Assembly: GCF_025517535.1 (NCBI RefSeq)
Contig: NZ_JAOPKC010000001.1
Coordinates: forward strand, 62,001-126,000
Direction of reading: 5' to 3'
Source of the DNA: Halapricum hydrolyticum
Lineage (GTDB): Archaea; Halobacteriota; Halobacteria; Halobacteriales; Haloarculaceae
Length of the DNA: 64,000 nt
The translations under genes and the position numbers were made by a program. Within the stretch, counting starts at the first letter, position 1. Each line of letters begins with the position of its first letter. Of the stretch, positions 26,613 through 35,220 are shown piece by piece. The notes beneath the pieces are model-generated. The model was not told where the DNA came from. It was given only the letters and a program-made list of their open reading frames with translations, and made no database searches.

Positions 26613-27947
26613 ATGACAGACGTAGGCATCGACGCCGTCGAGATCCGATCAGGGAAGCTCAAGCTCGATCTCCCGGAGACGTTCGCAGAAGTGAAAGACG
26701 AAGACCCGGCGAAGTACACGAAGGGGCTGGGGCTGTACGCGAGTTCGTTCCCGGACGCCTACGAGGACATCGTGACGATGGCGGCCAACGCCTCGAAGCG
26801 GTTGATGGACCGCAAGGGGCTAGATCCGGACGACATCGGCCGGATCGACGTCGCGACCGAGAGCGCGTTCGACCATTCCAAGCCGGTTTCGACGTACGTG
26901 GCCGGCTGTCTGGAACAGGTCTACGACGGCGACTTCCGCCACGCGAACAAGGGCGAGCGCAAGTTCGCCTGCATCGCCGGCACCCAGAGTATCGACGACG
27001 CCGTCAACTGGATCGCCGCCGACAAGAACCGCGGCCGTGCCGCGATAGTCATCGCGACCGACACTGCGCTTTACGAGCGTGGCGATTCGGGCGAGGCGAC
27101 CCAGGGCGCCGGTGCCGTGGCGATGCTCATCGACGAGGATCCCGATCTCGTCACGATCGAACCCGAGCAGGGTGTCGGTAGTGTCGACGAGACGGACTTC
27201 CTCAAGCCCAACCAGCAGTTCCCCTCGGTCGACGGCAAGCGCTCGATGCAGGTCTATCTCATGCGGATGCGCGAGGCGCTGGAGGACTACGAGACGCAGG
27301 TCGAGACCCATCCCGACGACTTCGCGTTCATCCCGTTCCACACGCCGTTCCCGGGGATGGTCCGGAAGGCCGCGGCGCTGGGCTATCGACACGTTGTCCG
27401 TGATACCGACATCGAGGACGAACTGGCCGAAGAGATCGGTCCGCAGCCCCGGCCCGAAGCGTTCGATGACGACGAGGAGTACCGCGAGGCACTCAAAGAG
27501 TACACTGACAAGCTGACCGAGACGGAGCTCTATCGCGAGTGGTACGACCGCGCGATCGCGCCGACGATCGAGATCTCCTCGCGCGTCGGCAACTGGTATA
27601 CGGGATCGGTCCACGTCGCCCGGGTCTCCGCACTCAAGCACGCCCGGGAGAACGGGATCGACCTCGACGACGCGCGGTTGCTGGTCGGCTCGTACGGATC
27701 GGGTGCACAGGCCGAGATCCACGGCGAGACGGTCCAGCCTGGCTGGGAGGACGAGATCGCGCAGCTGAACGTCGACGACCAGCTCGTCGAGCGCTACGAC
27801 CTCTCGTGGGACGAGTACGAACTGATCCACGACGTGCACAACCACGACGAAACGACCGATGTCGACGCCTTCACCACGCCCGAAGAAGAATTCGTCTTCG
27901 ACGGCTGGGGTCGAATGGGCGAGCGGAAATATACGTACGTGGAGTAG
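26613..27947 (+). CDS. mvaS: Hydroxymethylglutaryl-CoA synthase
   Basis: Condenses acetyl-CoA with acetoacetyl-CoA to HMG-CoA, the second step of the mevalonate route to archaeal isoprenoid lipids. 444 residues with catalytic Glu83 (ATES), Cys120 (KFACIAGTQS) and His243 (PFHTPFPG). ATG at 26613 is chosen because GGTGA lies just upstream and a TATA-like ACTTAACC is about 27 bp before it; an in-frame GTG at 26607 is the alternative. The TAG stop lies inside the first of three palindromic repeats. Confidence 0.96.
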   Translation: MTDVGIDAVEIRSGKLKLDLPETFAEVKDEDPAKYTKGLGLYASSFPDAYEDIVTMAANASKRLMDRKGLDPDDIGRIDVATESAFDHSKPVSTYVAGCLEQVYDGDFRHANKGERKFACIAGTQSIDDAVNWIAADKNRGRAAIVIATDTALYERGDSGEATQGAGAVAMLIDEDPDLVTIEPEQGVGSVDETDFLKPNQQFPSVDGKRSMQVYLMRMREALEDYETQVETHPDDFAFIPFHTPFPGMVRKAAALGYRHVVRDTDIEDELAEEIGPQPRPEAFDDDEEYREALKEYTDKLTETELYREWYDRAIAPTIEISSRVGNWYTGSVHVARVSALKHARENGIDLDDARLLVGSYGSGAQAEIHGETVQPGWEDEIAQLNVDDQLVERYDLSWDEYELIHDVHNHDETTDVDAFTTPEEEFVFDGWGRMGERKYTYVE

Positions 27948-28118
27948 CGAGACTTCGAGCAGCGCGAGAAGTCTCGAACCGGAGCGGGGAACGGATGTGA
28001 CCCGCGAAGGAGTAGCGAGACTTCGAGCAGCGCGAGAAGTCTCGAACAAGCCGAGCGGTGACGTGAGGAGCCGCGAGGCAGAGTAGCGAGATTCCGAGTG
28101 TAACGAGGAATCTCGAAC
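27941..28118. repeat. Three spaced palindromic repeats
   Basis: 39-bp units at 27941-27979, 28009-28047 (identical to the first) and 28080-28118 (variant). Each contains a stem CGAGACTTC / GAAGTCTCG around a short loop; in the third unit the arms are CGAGATTCC / GGAATCTCG, so the changes are paired and the stem is kept. They follow mvaS directly, unit 1 overlapping its stop codon. No ORF is credible in the 289-bp gap (27948-28236). Possible roles: transcript termination or stabilisation, or a mobile REP-like element. Confidence 0.75.
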
Positions 28119-28204
28119 CGGAGCGGCAAAGCCGCAAGAGAGCGAGCCGTCGAGCGTTTCTCGCGACTTCGACGACCTGTGCGGACGGGATGCGGTGGAT
28201 AGAG

Positions 28205-28210
28205 TTATAA
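28205..28210 (+). promoter_or_regulatory. TATA box of the 390-residue membrane protein gene
   Basis: TTATAA centred about 29 bp before the ATG at 28237, consistent with a leaderless or near-leaderless transcript. Confidence 0.55.
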
Positions 28211-28236
28211 CCGACTCGCCGAAATAGCCGTGGCAC

Positions 28237-29409
28237 ATGCCGCGACCGGGCCGAAAAACCGTCGGGACGATCGTCGTAGCCGTCCTCGTACTGACGGTCA
28301 CGGGGACGCTACCCCGCATCCTCGGTGCGGCGTACGAGCTTGTCCGGACACAGTGGCAGGGTGTCCGTCTCGAAGCGCCTGAATGGGTGCTTCTCGGAGC
28401 GGTTCTCGTGGCCATTTCCGTCGTGTCGTTGCTGATCCTGGCCGGGTTCGTGCGGCTGCTCACCTCGATCGGCGTCGTCGGTCCCCGGATCGCGAACGGG
28501 ATCGACCGACTCCGGCCGGATTCGCCCGCGACGTCGGCACTCGTGTTCATGGTCGCGTTCGTCGTCGTGCTGTTCGTCGGACTCGCGGTCGCCCTCCCGT
28601 GGTTCGGGGCTGCACTGACCGAAAACACCGGTATGGACGACATCGTCGAAGACATCCGACAGGGGGACGTGGCGATCGCGATCGAAGACCACTTTGCGGA
28701 CGACGCGGTGCGGCGCGGCAACGGGACTGACATCCCCCGCGGGCGTTTCTACACGGACGGGGACGCGGACGGGCTTGCCGACGAGTGGGAACGTACCGGA
28801 CGCACACCGGGCGGTGCACCGCTCCCGGACGCCGACCCGGGCAGGCTGGATCTGTACGTGCAGATTGACTACGGCGACAGTGTGTCGCGACTCAGCGACG
28901 CCGAACGAGCGCAGCTTGGGGACGTCTGGGCCTCGATGCCGGTCGAAAACCCGGATGGAACGAGCGGGATCTCGCTACACCTCGTTGATAGCGGCGACAG
29001 CGGCGGGACACTCGACCGCCCGGTTTCGATCACTGACGACACCGGCGCCGATCAGTTCTACACGAGACAGCGACTCGGCGATCGGTTCTGCACGTACAAC
29101 CAGGTCACGCTCGCCAGCGCCCGAGAGACGGCGCCAGTCGGATACGCCGAGACGCCCGGCTACGCGTCGGTCGTCGACGGCACCGAATTCACGGACTACG
29201 AGGGGAACGTCTCGATCCGCGTCGCGACGATCACGCATGCACTCTTGCACAACGTCGTTGGCGAAATCGACGGCCGGACCCACAGCGACGGCGGCTGGCT
29301 CGACTATCCCGCCCCCGAGAACGAACGACTCTCCGATCCTGTCGCCGCGCGACTCGAGACCGACGGGTTCGTCACGTCGTCCGATCACCTGCAGCGGTGC
29401 ACCAAGTGA
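28237..29409 (+). CDS. Membrane protein with calcium-loop and degenerate metallopeptidase-like motif
   Basis: 390 residues, not assigned to a known family with certainty. Three hydrophobic helices (about 9-29, 48-70, 102-126) precede an extracytoplasmic region. Residues about 172-184 (DGDADGLADEWE) form a calcium-binding loop of EF-hand/thrombospondin-3 type. The C-terminal region resembles haloarchaeal zinc peptidases, but the expected HExxH reads HALLH (in ITHALLHNVVGEID), so the catalytic Glu is missing. Probably a non-catalytic relative acting on or at the cell surface. Transcribed alone. Confidence 0.65.
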   Translation: MPRPGRKTVGTIVVAVLVLTVTGTLPRILGAAYELVRTQWQGVRLEAPEWVLLGAVLVAISVVSLLILAGFVRLLTSIGVVGPRIANGIDRLRPDSPATSALVFMVAFVVVLFVGLAVALPWFGAALTENTGMDDIVEDIRQGDVAIAIEDHFADDAVRRGNGTDIPRGRFYTDGDADGLADEWERTGRTPGGAPLPDADPGRLDLYVQIDYGDSVSRLSDAERAQLGDVWASMPVENPDGTSGISLHLVDSGDSGGTLDRPVSITDDTGADQFYTRQRLGDRFCTYNQVTLASARETAPVGYAETPGYASVVDGTEFTDYEGNVSIRVATITHALLHNVVGEIDGRTHSDGGWLDYPAPENERLSDPVAARLETDGFVTSSDHLQRCTK

Positions 29410-29570
29410 GCGTCGTTGCCGAAACCGCCCAGTAACAACCGATGTGATACGGACTGCTGTGCGCCCGTTTCGAAGCGACCGCACGAACGCGTCGGTCGAA
29501 ACGGAAATCGGTATAGCGGTCCGTATGAACCCGCAAGCGTTTACTTCCGTCCCACGTAACCGCAGGTACG

Positions 29571-30023
29571 ATGCCGGACTGTCCACTCGCGGACGACTGC
29601 CCCGAATTCACCGAGCGTATCTCCGGGATGGGGTGTCAACACTACGGCGACCGCGGCGGTGCCGAGTGGTGCAACCACTACAACCAGCCGATCGAAGACC
29701 TGCAGTCCAAGCCGGTCACCGTCGGCGAGGAAGTCGTCATCGACGTCGAGGACATCCACGAGAGCGGTGCTGGCGTCGGCCGGACCGACGACGGGTTCAT
29801 CGTGCTCGTCGACGGTGTGCTCCCCGACGCCCGCGCTCGCGTAAAGATAACGAACGTCCACTCAAACCATGCCAAGGCCAGGGAACTCGAACGGCTGCCG
29901 ATGGACGACGCGTCCGACGCCGACGCTGGCGACGACGCTGACGCCGACGACGACCGTTCCGAAGCGGACGCAGACGAGAGGGGTCCGCGACTGGGCAGTC
30001 GCGACAACTTCTGGGGGAGCTAG
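29571..30023 (+). CDS. TRAM-domain protein with Cys-rich N-terminus
   Basis: 150 residues. Residues 1-40 carry four cysteines (C4, C10, C22, C34) and His24, a probable zinc or Fe-S site. Residues about 45-105 are a TRAM OB-fold (VTVGEEVVIDVEDIHESGAG ... DGVLPDARARVKITNV), which binds RNA in tRNA-modifying enzymes and archaeal RNA chaperones. An acidic tail follows. Stand-alone TRAM proteins with this N-terminus are common in haloarchaea. It is followed after 8 nt by tfx, so the two form an operon. Confidence 0.85.
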   Translation: MPDCPLADDCPEFTERISGMGCQHYGDRGGAEWCNHYNQPIEDLQSKPVTVGEEVVIDVEDIHESGAGVGRTDDGFIVLVDGVLPDARARVKITNVHSNHAKARELERLPMDDASDADAGDDADADDDRSEADADERGPRLGSRDNFWGS

Positions 30024-30031
30024 GGCAAACC

Positions 30032-30502
30032 GTGACAGAGACCGACGCCGATACGATCCTCGACCGTGCGGGTTTCGATCCGGAGGAGTCGATTCTGACG
30101 CGCAGACAGGCCGAGGTGCTGGCGCTGCGCGAACGCGGACTCACGCAGTCGGCGATCGCCGATCGGTTCGGCACCTCCCGGGCGAACGTCGCGAGTATCG
30201 AATCGAGCGCGCGCGAAAACGTCCGCAAGGCTCGCGATACGGTCGCCGTCGCGGAAGCGCTCCGATCGCCGGTGCAAGTCGAGATCGAGGCTGGAACCGA
30301 CCTCTACGACGTGCCGGCCGACGTCTTCGACGCCTGTGACGACGCCGACGTCAAGGTCCCGTATACGGCACCCGAACTGCTCGGCACGATCGCCGAGGAA
30401 GCCGGCGACGCCGTCGTCGGCCGACAGGTCCGGACCGACCTGCTGGTCTGTGTCGGGGCCGACGGGACAGTTCGAGTTAGACACCAGCAGACTGATACTT
30501 GA
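30032..30502 (+). CDS. tfx: Tfx-family HTH regulator
   Basis: 156 residues beginning at GTG (30032), 8 nt after the TRAM gene. A LuxR/sigma-70-region-4-like helix-turn-helix occupies 22-60 (LTRRQAEVLALRERGLTQSA and the recognition helix TSRANVASIESSA), followed by a 90-residue alpha/beta effector domain. Tfx was described in methanogens as an activator of the molybdenum formylmethanofuran dehydrogenase operon; haloarchaea lack that pathway, so its target is unknown here. Confidence 0.85.
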   Translation: MTETDADTILDRAGFDPEESILTRRQAEVLALRERGLTQSAIADRFGTSRANVASIESSARENVRKARDTVAVAEALRSPVQVEIEAGTDLYDVPADVFDACDDADVKVPYTAPELLGTIAEEAGDAVVGRQVRTDLLVCVGADGTVRVRHQQTDT

Positions 30503-30503
30503 C

Positions 30504-30550
30504 CCCCTCTCACGACTAAAGTCGTGGGCTTTCTCCTCGAATCTCTGTAA
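30504..30550 (+). mobile_element. Solo right-end remnant of an IS200/IS605-type (TnpB) element
   Basis: A 6-bp perfect stem CACGAC-TAAA-GTCGTG (30511-30526) is followed by GGCTTTCTCCTCGAATCTC and TGTAA. This hairpin plus pyrimidine-rich tail is the characteristic 3' end of haloarchaeal TnpB-coding elements, where it also forms part of the guide RNA. No transposase is attached; it sits between the convergent ends of tfx and uvrB. Confidence 0.55.
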
Positions 30551-30551
30551 G

Positions 30552-32615
30552 CTACCGTTCTCCCGGTCCCGGCTCCGGGACGACGCCGTCTTCGTCCTCG
30601 CCCTCGAGATCGTACGTCTCCCGGAGTTCGCGGATCCGGTCGCGGATGTCCGCAGCGAGTTCGAACTCGAGGTTGTCGGCTGCGGCTTCCATTCGCTCTT
30701 CGAGTTCTTCGATCAGTCGGGCAGCCTCCGCTGAGTCGTCTGGTTCCATCCCTGCCGTGCCACCGGTGTCGGTCTTGCTCCCGGGGAGGTTCGTTTCGCC
30801 GATCTCCTTGTCGATGGTCGTCGGCTCGAAGCCGTGTTTCTCGTTGTACTCCCGCTGGATCCGCCGCCGGCGGCGCGTCTCCTCGATGGCCGATTCCATC
30901 GCGTCGCTTGGCTCGTCCGCGTAGAGGACGACCTGCCCGTTGACGTTGCGCGCGGCCCGTCCCATCGTCTGGACGAGCGTCGTCTCGCTCCGGAGGAACC
31001 CCTCCTGGTCGGCGTCCAGAATGGCCACGAGCGACACCTCGGGGATGTCCAGCCCCTCCCGCAGGAGGTTGATCCCCACCAGCACGTCGAACTCACCGGC
31101 TCGGAGCCCGCGAACGAGTTCGTGTCGCTCCAGCGTGTCGGTCTCGTCGTGCATGTACTCGACGGCGACGCCCGCCTCTTCGAGGTATTCGGTCAGGTCC
31201 TCGGCCATGCGCTTTGTCAGCGTCGTCACCAGCACGCGCTCGTCCTGTTCGACCCGATCGTCTATCCGAGTCAGCAGGTCCTCGACCTGGCTCTGGGCCG
31301 GACTGACCTCGATCTCCGGATCGACCAGGTGCGTGGGTCGGACGATCTGCTCGACGATCTGATCGCTGATCTCGCGCTCGTAGTCGCCCGGGGTCGCGCT
31401 GACGTACAGCGTCCGGTCGGTCTTTTCCTCGAACTCGTCAAACGTCAGCGGCCGGTTGTCGTAGGCGGTGGGCAGCCGGAAACCGTTCTCGACCAGCGAG
31501 TCCTTGCGGGACTTGTCGCCCTCGTATTGCCCGCGGATCTGGGGGATCGTCTGGTGTGACTCGTCGATGACAGTCAGGAAGTCGTCCGGGAAGTAATCCA
31601 GCAGTGTGTAGGGTGCTTCCCCGGAGTCGCGATCCGAGAGGTGGACCGAGTAATTCTCGATTCCCGAACAGTAGCCCGTCTCTTTGAGCATTTCCAGGTC
31701 GAAGGTTGTCCGCTCCTCGATCCGCTGAGCGGCCACGAGATCGCCCTGCCGTTCGAAGTAGGCGACGCGCTCCTCTTTCAGATCCTCGATCTCGGCGATG
31801 GCCCGTTCGAGACGCTCCTCGGGGATCGAGTAGTGTTCCGCAGGGTGGACCAGCACGGCCGGCTCTTCGCTTTTGATCTCGCCCTCCAGGGGGTCGATCT
31901 TCACGAGGCGGTCGATCTCGTCGCCCCACATCTCGACGCGCACGGCGTAGCGGCCGTACATCGGATAGATCTCGACGGTGTCCCCGCGCACCCGGAACGT
32001 TCCCTGGGTAAAGTCGACGTCGTTGCGCTCGTAGTTTAGATCGACCAGCCGGCCGAGCAACTCGTCGCGGTCGATTCGCTGGCCGCGTTCGAGCCGCAGC
32101 GACATGTCGACGTAGTTCCGCGGGTCGCCCAGACCGTAGATCGCCGACACCGACGCGACGACGATGACATCCTCGCGGGTCAAAAGCGATCGCGTCGCCG
32201 AGTGGCGAAGGCGATCGATCTCCTCGTTGATCGAGGCGTCTTTCTCGATGTACTTGTCGGTCTGCTCGACGTAGGCCTCGGGCTGGTAGTAGTCGTAGTA
32301 GGAGACGAAATACTCGACGGCGTTGTTCGGGAACAGCTCCCGAAACTCCTCGTAGAGCTGGGCGGCCAGCGTCTTGTTATGGGCGATGACCAGCGTGGGT
32401 TTCTGGATCTCTTCGATGACCCACGAGACCGTATTCGTCTTGCCGGATCCGGTCACCCCCAGCAGCGTCTGTTGGTCCATGCCCTGCTGGAAGCCGGACG
32501 CCAGCTGTTCGATCGCCTCGGGCTGGTCGCCTGCCGGCTCGAACGGCGCGTCGACCTCGAAGGGCCGTTCCGCTTCCGGTCGATCCGGAGACAGCGGACT
32601 CCCGGTGTCACTCAT
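30552..32615 (-). CDS. uvrB: Excinuclease ABC subunit UvrB
   Basis: DNA helicase-like damage-verification subunit of bacterial-type nucleotide excision repair, which haloarchaea have acquired. 687 residues: Walker A GVTGSGKT (53-60), beta-hairpin region with YYDYYQPEAY, helicase motifs V/VI (GINLLREGLDIPEVSL, QTMGRAARNV) and a C-terminal UVR motif (about 640-675) that binds UvrC. Full length for the family. Start MSDTGSPLSPDRPE is the first ATG. uvrA and uvrC are not in the window. Confidence 0.97.
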   Translation of the reverse strand: MSDTGSPLSPDRPEAERPFEVDAPFEPAGDQPEAIEQLASGFQQGMDQQTLLGVTGSGKTNTVSWVIEEIQKPTLVIAHNKTLAAQLYEEFRELFPNNAVEYFVSYYDYYQPEAYVEQTDKYIEKDASINEEIDRLRHSATRSLLTREDVIVVASVSAIYGLGDPRNYVDMSLRLERGQRIDRDELLGRLVDLNYERNDVDFTQGTFRVRGDTVEIYPMYGRYAVRVEMWGDEIDRLVKIDPLEGEIKSEEPAVLVHPAEHYSIPEERLERAIAEIEDLKEERVAYFERQGDLVAAQRIEERTTFDLEMLKETGYCSGIENYSVHLSDRDSGEAPYTLLDYFPDDFLTVIDESHQTIPQIRGQYEGDKSRKDSLVENGFRLPTAYDNRPLTFDEFEEKTDRTLYVSATPGDYEREISDQIVEQIVRPTHLVDPEIEVSPAQSQVEDLLTRIDDRVEQDERVLVTTLTKRMAEDLTEYLEEAGVAVEYMHDETDTLERHELVRGLRAGEFDVLVGINLLREGLDIPEVSLVAILDADQEGFLRSETTLVQTMGRAARNVNGQVVLYADEPSDAMESAIEETRRRRRIQREYNEKHGFEPTTIDKEIGETNLPGSKTDTGGTAGMEPDDSAEAARLIEELEERMEAAADNLEFELAADIRDRIRELRETYDLEGEDEDGVVPEPGPGER

Positions 32616-32728
32616 CGAGGATAGCCAGGGCCCCCACTCACTTCAGGTGCTCGGTGACCGATTGGATCGGTCGTGACCGCGATCGCTTTCGTCTCGGATT
32701 CGGGGACTCGCACAGACGTCCGATGAAC

Positions 32729-33571
32729 TCACCCTCTGGAGTCGAGTTCTTGATAAATGATCTGGCCACAGGCTTTACAATGTGATGCGTCCGGGTCGTG
32801 ATATTCAAGCCCACATTGTGGACACGTGACGTTGACTTTCCCCTTGGAAGTCCACTCCCTGACGAACTTACTCGCCTGCCGCGGGATGACAATGATGGCG
32901 GCTAGAATTGAGCCGACCGTCACCCACCTGCCCGTGGTCGTAACCGGGATGATATCGCCAAATCCCGTCGTCGACAGTGATATCACGGCGTAATAGAACG
33001 CGTCACCGTACGTCGCAACGTCAGGGTTTACCGCCTGCTCGACACTGTAGAACAACCCGGCTGAGATGAACAGGAGAACCAAGATCGTCAACAGGAGCCT
33101 CCCGGCGCGCAAGGTGTTGTCTGTAACCGTCCCGAAGAAAAACTCCGTGTCCTCGGTGAACCGGTAAAACCGAAGCACACGGATGACCCGAATCACACGT
33201 AAAAACCCGATCTGCAACGCGCTAACGGGCACCGGAAACACGAATACTAAAAGCGTCGGTAAAATCGCGATCAGATCTATCATCGTGTATCCGTTGAAAA
33301 ATTCGGCCCTGCGATCGGGAGCTCCGTACAACCGTGCTATATATTCCACGGCGAAAACGAAGGCAATGCTGACTTCGAGACTCCAAAGGAGGGCTCGTAA
33401 ATCGTCGGCAATCGGATACGTTTCGACGATGAATATGCCAACGAACACCAGATTCAGTCCCAGCAAGACGATATCGATGGCCTTCCCTAACCCAGTCTCG
33501 TGATCCAGAAGGTAGAACTGAACTACCTCACGAAGGTTCCGTTCGTCTGGAACGGATGCGTCGCGGCCCAT
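32729..33571 (-). CDS. Voltage-gated-like potassium channel with C-terminal zinc ribbon
   Basis: 280 residues, six transmembrane segments. The S4-like helix has Arg at every third position (FLRVIRVIRVLRFYR, about 145-160), and the pore has the selectivity filter TTGFGD near 225. The tail carries a zinc ribbon (CPQCG ... CKACG), an unusual cytoplasmic addition. The start ATG at 33571 is fixed by a TATA element (CTTTATG at 33595-33601, minus strand) 27 bp upstream; the upstream ORF extension is rejected. Base composition is distinctly richer in A/T than the neighbours, suggesting acquisition. Confidence 0.88.
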   Translation of the reverse strand: MGRDASVPDERNLREVVQFYLLDHETGLGKAIDIVLLGLNLVFVGIFIVETYPIADDLRALLWSLEVSIAFVFAVEYIARLYGAPDRRAEFFNGYTMIDLIAILPTLLVFVFPVPVSALQIGFLRVIRVIRVLRFYRFTEDTEFFFGTVTDNTLRAGRLLLTILVLLFISAGLFYSVEQAVNPDVATYGDAFYYAVISLSTTGFGDIIPVTTTGRWVTVGSILAAIIVIPRQASKFVREWTSKGKVNVTCPQCGLEYHDPDASHCKACGQIIYQELDSRG

Positions 33572-33594
33572 ATACAACATAGTGGTCAATCGAA

Positions 33595-33601
33595 CATAAA
33601 G
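33595..33601 (-). promoter_or_regulatory. TATA box of the potassium channel gene
   Basis: CTTTATG on the minus strand, centred 27 bp before the ATG at 33571, giving a leaderless mRNA and supporting the shorter start. Confidence 0.55.
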
Positions 33602-33733
33602 AAGCAGCCGGGTCCACATTGCGGAAATTCCGAGGCGAACGCCTTGCGCTTCAGTGCGGGAAAGACCGCAAGAAGCCACGTCCGACGGTGTGAAAAAGGT
33701 GGTTTCAAACCCCCGCCCGGCCAAGCGGTACGT

Positions 33734-34882
33734 ATGCTAGAGGGCGTCAACGTCGCGCTCGGAATCACGGGATCGATCGCGGCCGTCAGGACCGTCGAGT
33801 TCGTCCACGAACTCAGGCGTCACGGTGCGAACGTGCGGGCCGTGATGACCTCCGAGGCGGCGAACATCATCCATCCGTGGTCCGTCGAGTTCGCGACCGA
33901 GAGAGACGTCGTCACCGAGATCACCGGCGCTGTCGAACACGTCGATCTCTGCGGCGTCGAAGGCTGGGCGGACGTGTATCTGGTCTCGCCGGCCACGGCC
34001 AACACCGTCGGCAAGATGGCCAGCGCCGTTGACGACACGCCGGTGACGACGTGTGCGACGACCGCGCTCGGCTCCGGGCTGCCGGTCGTCGTCGTACCGG
34101 CGATGCACAAGCCGATGTACGACCACCCGGGCGTGCTCGAGGCCATCGAGCAACTCGAATCGTGGGGCGTCCACTTCGTCGAGCCCCGGATCGAAGAGGG
34201 CAAGGCGAAGATCGCCAGCGACGAGGCGATCGCGACCGGCGTCGCCCGCGCCGTCGACGACCGTCCCCTCGACGGCCGGCACGTGGTCGTCACGGCCGGC
34301 GCGACAACGGAATCGATCGATCCGATTCGGGTGCTCACGAACCGCGCGAGCGGGGCGACCGGCCGGGCGGTCGCGCGGGCCTGCTACGTTCGCGGTGCCG
34401 ACGTGACGCTGATCCACGACGGCCCGGACGTTCCGTACGCAACCGTCGAATCCGTCGAGAGTGCTGCGGAGATGACCGCGGCCGCCGAAGACGCTGCTGC
34501 GGACGCGGACGCGCTCGTCTCGGCGGCCGCGATCGCCGACTACACAGTCGAGACGGCCGCGGAGAAGATCCGGTCGGGGAAGGAGTCGCTGACGCTCGAA
34601 CTCGAGCCGACGCCCAAACTACTGGATACGATCCGAGAGGCGTATCCGGACCTGCCGATGGTCGGATTCAAAGCCGAGACGACGGGAGACGACGACGCCC
34701 TGATCGAACGGGCCCGCGACCTGCGTGATCGGGTGGGGCTGGAGTTCGTCGTGGCGAACGACGCGGACGTGATGGATGAGGCCGAGACGCGAGCGTTGCT
34801 CGTCGACGACGACGTCGAGGTCGTCAGCGGCTCGAAACAGCAGCTCGGAGACGCAATCGCGGATCGATTGGCGCGCAGCTAG
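33734..34882 (+). CDS. coaBC: Bifunctional phosphopantothenoylcysteine decarboxylase / phosphopantothenate-cysteine ligase
   Basis: Two successive coenzyme A steps: CoaB joins phosphopantothenate to cysteine, CoaC decarboxylates the product. Residues 1-180 are the flavodoxin-like CoaC domain (GITGSIAAVRTVE; AMHKPM with the PxMNxxMW-like active-site region); residues 185-382 are the CoaB domain (VVVTAGATTESIDPIRVLTN, DALVSAAAIADY, VGFKAETT). The start is the ATG at 33734 (MLEGVNVALGITGS), since 78 earlier in-frame codons overlap the divergent channel gene. It is divergent from the channel and converges with mnhG (4-nt overlap of the ends). Confidence 0.95.
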   Translation: MLEGVNVALGITGSIAAVRTVEFVHELRRHGANVRAVMTSEAANIIHPWSVEFATERDVVTEITGAVEHVDLCGVEGWADVYLVSPATANTVGKMASAVDDTPVTTCATTALGSGLPVVVVPAMHKPMYDHPGVLEAIEQLESWGVHFVEPRIEEGKAKIASDEAIATGVARAVDDRPLDGRHVVVTAGATTESIDPIRVLTNRASGATGRAVARACYVRGADVTLIHDGPDVPYATVESVESAAEMTAAAEDAAADADALVSAAAIADYTVETAAEKIRSGKESLTLELEPTPKLLDTIREAYPDLPMVGFKAETTGDDDALIERARDLRDRVGLEFVVANDADVMDEAETRALLVDDDVEVVSGSKQQLGDAIADRLARS

Positions 34883-35220
34883 CGCTGTTCGCGTTCTTCT
34901 TCGGGCCAGTCGGCGCGACCGTAGAACGGGACGCCCATCTTGTGAGCGGCCCGGGAGATGACGTGTGCCCCCGTCGGGGCCGTCAGAAACAGGAAGACGA
35001 TCCCGACCAGCGACACCAGCCCCGGACCTTTCGGCCCGAAGTAGACGGCCCCGGCGAGAAACAGCGACGCCGCGCCGAGCGTCGTCGCCTTGCTCGTGGC
35101 GTGCATCCGGTTGTAGACGTCCGGCAGTCTGAGCAGTCCGACCGTTCCGACGATCAGGAAGAACGACCCGATCGCGAGCAGCGCGGCCAGGACAGCGACT
35201 CGAAGTACGTGCATGGTCAT
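34879..35220 (-). CDS. mnhG: Mrp antiporter subunit G
   Basis: 113 residues, three transmembrane helices with the MnhG/PhaG core (VGTVGLLRLPDVYNRMHATSKATTLG). Last gene of the seven-gene mnhABCDEFG operon encoding the multisubunit Na+(K+)/H+ antiporter. Start ATG at 35220 overlaps the mnhF stop (ATGA); an ATG two codons later is the alternative. Its end overlaps the end of coaBC by 4 bp on the other strand. Confidence 0.93.
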   Translation of the reverse strand: MTMHVLRVAVLAALLAIGSFFLIVGTVGLLRLPDVYNRMHATSKATTLGAASLFLAGAVYFGPKGPGLVSLVGIVFLFLTAPTGAHVISRAAHKMGVPFYGRADWPEEEREQR

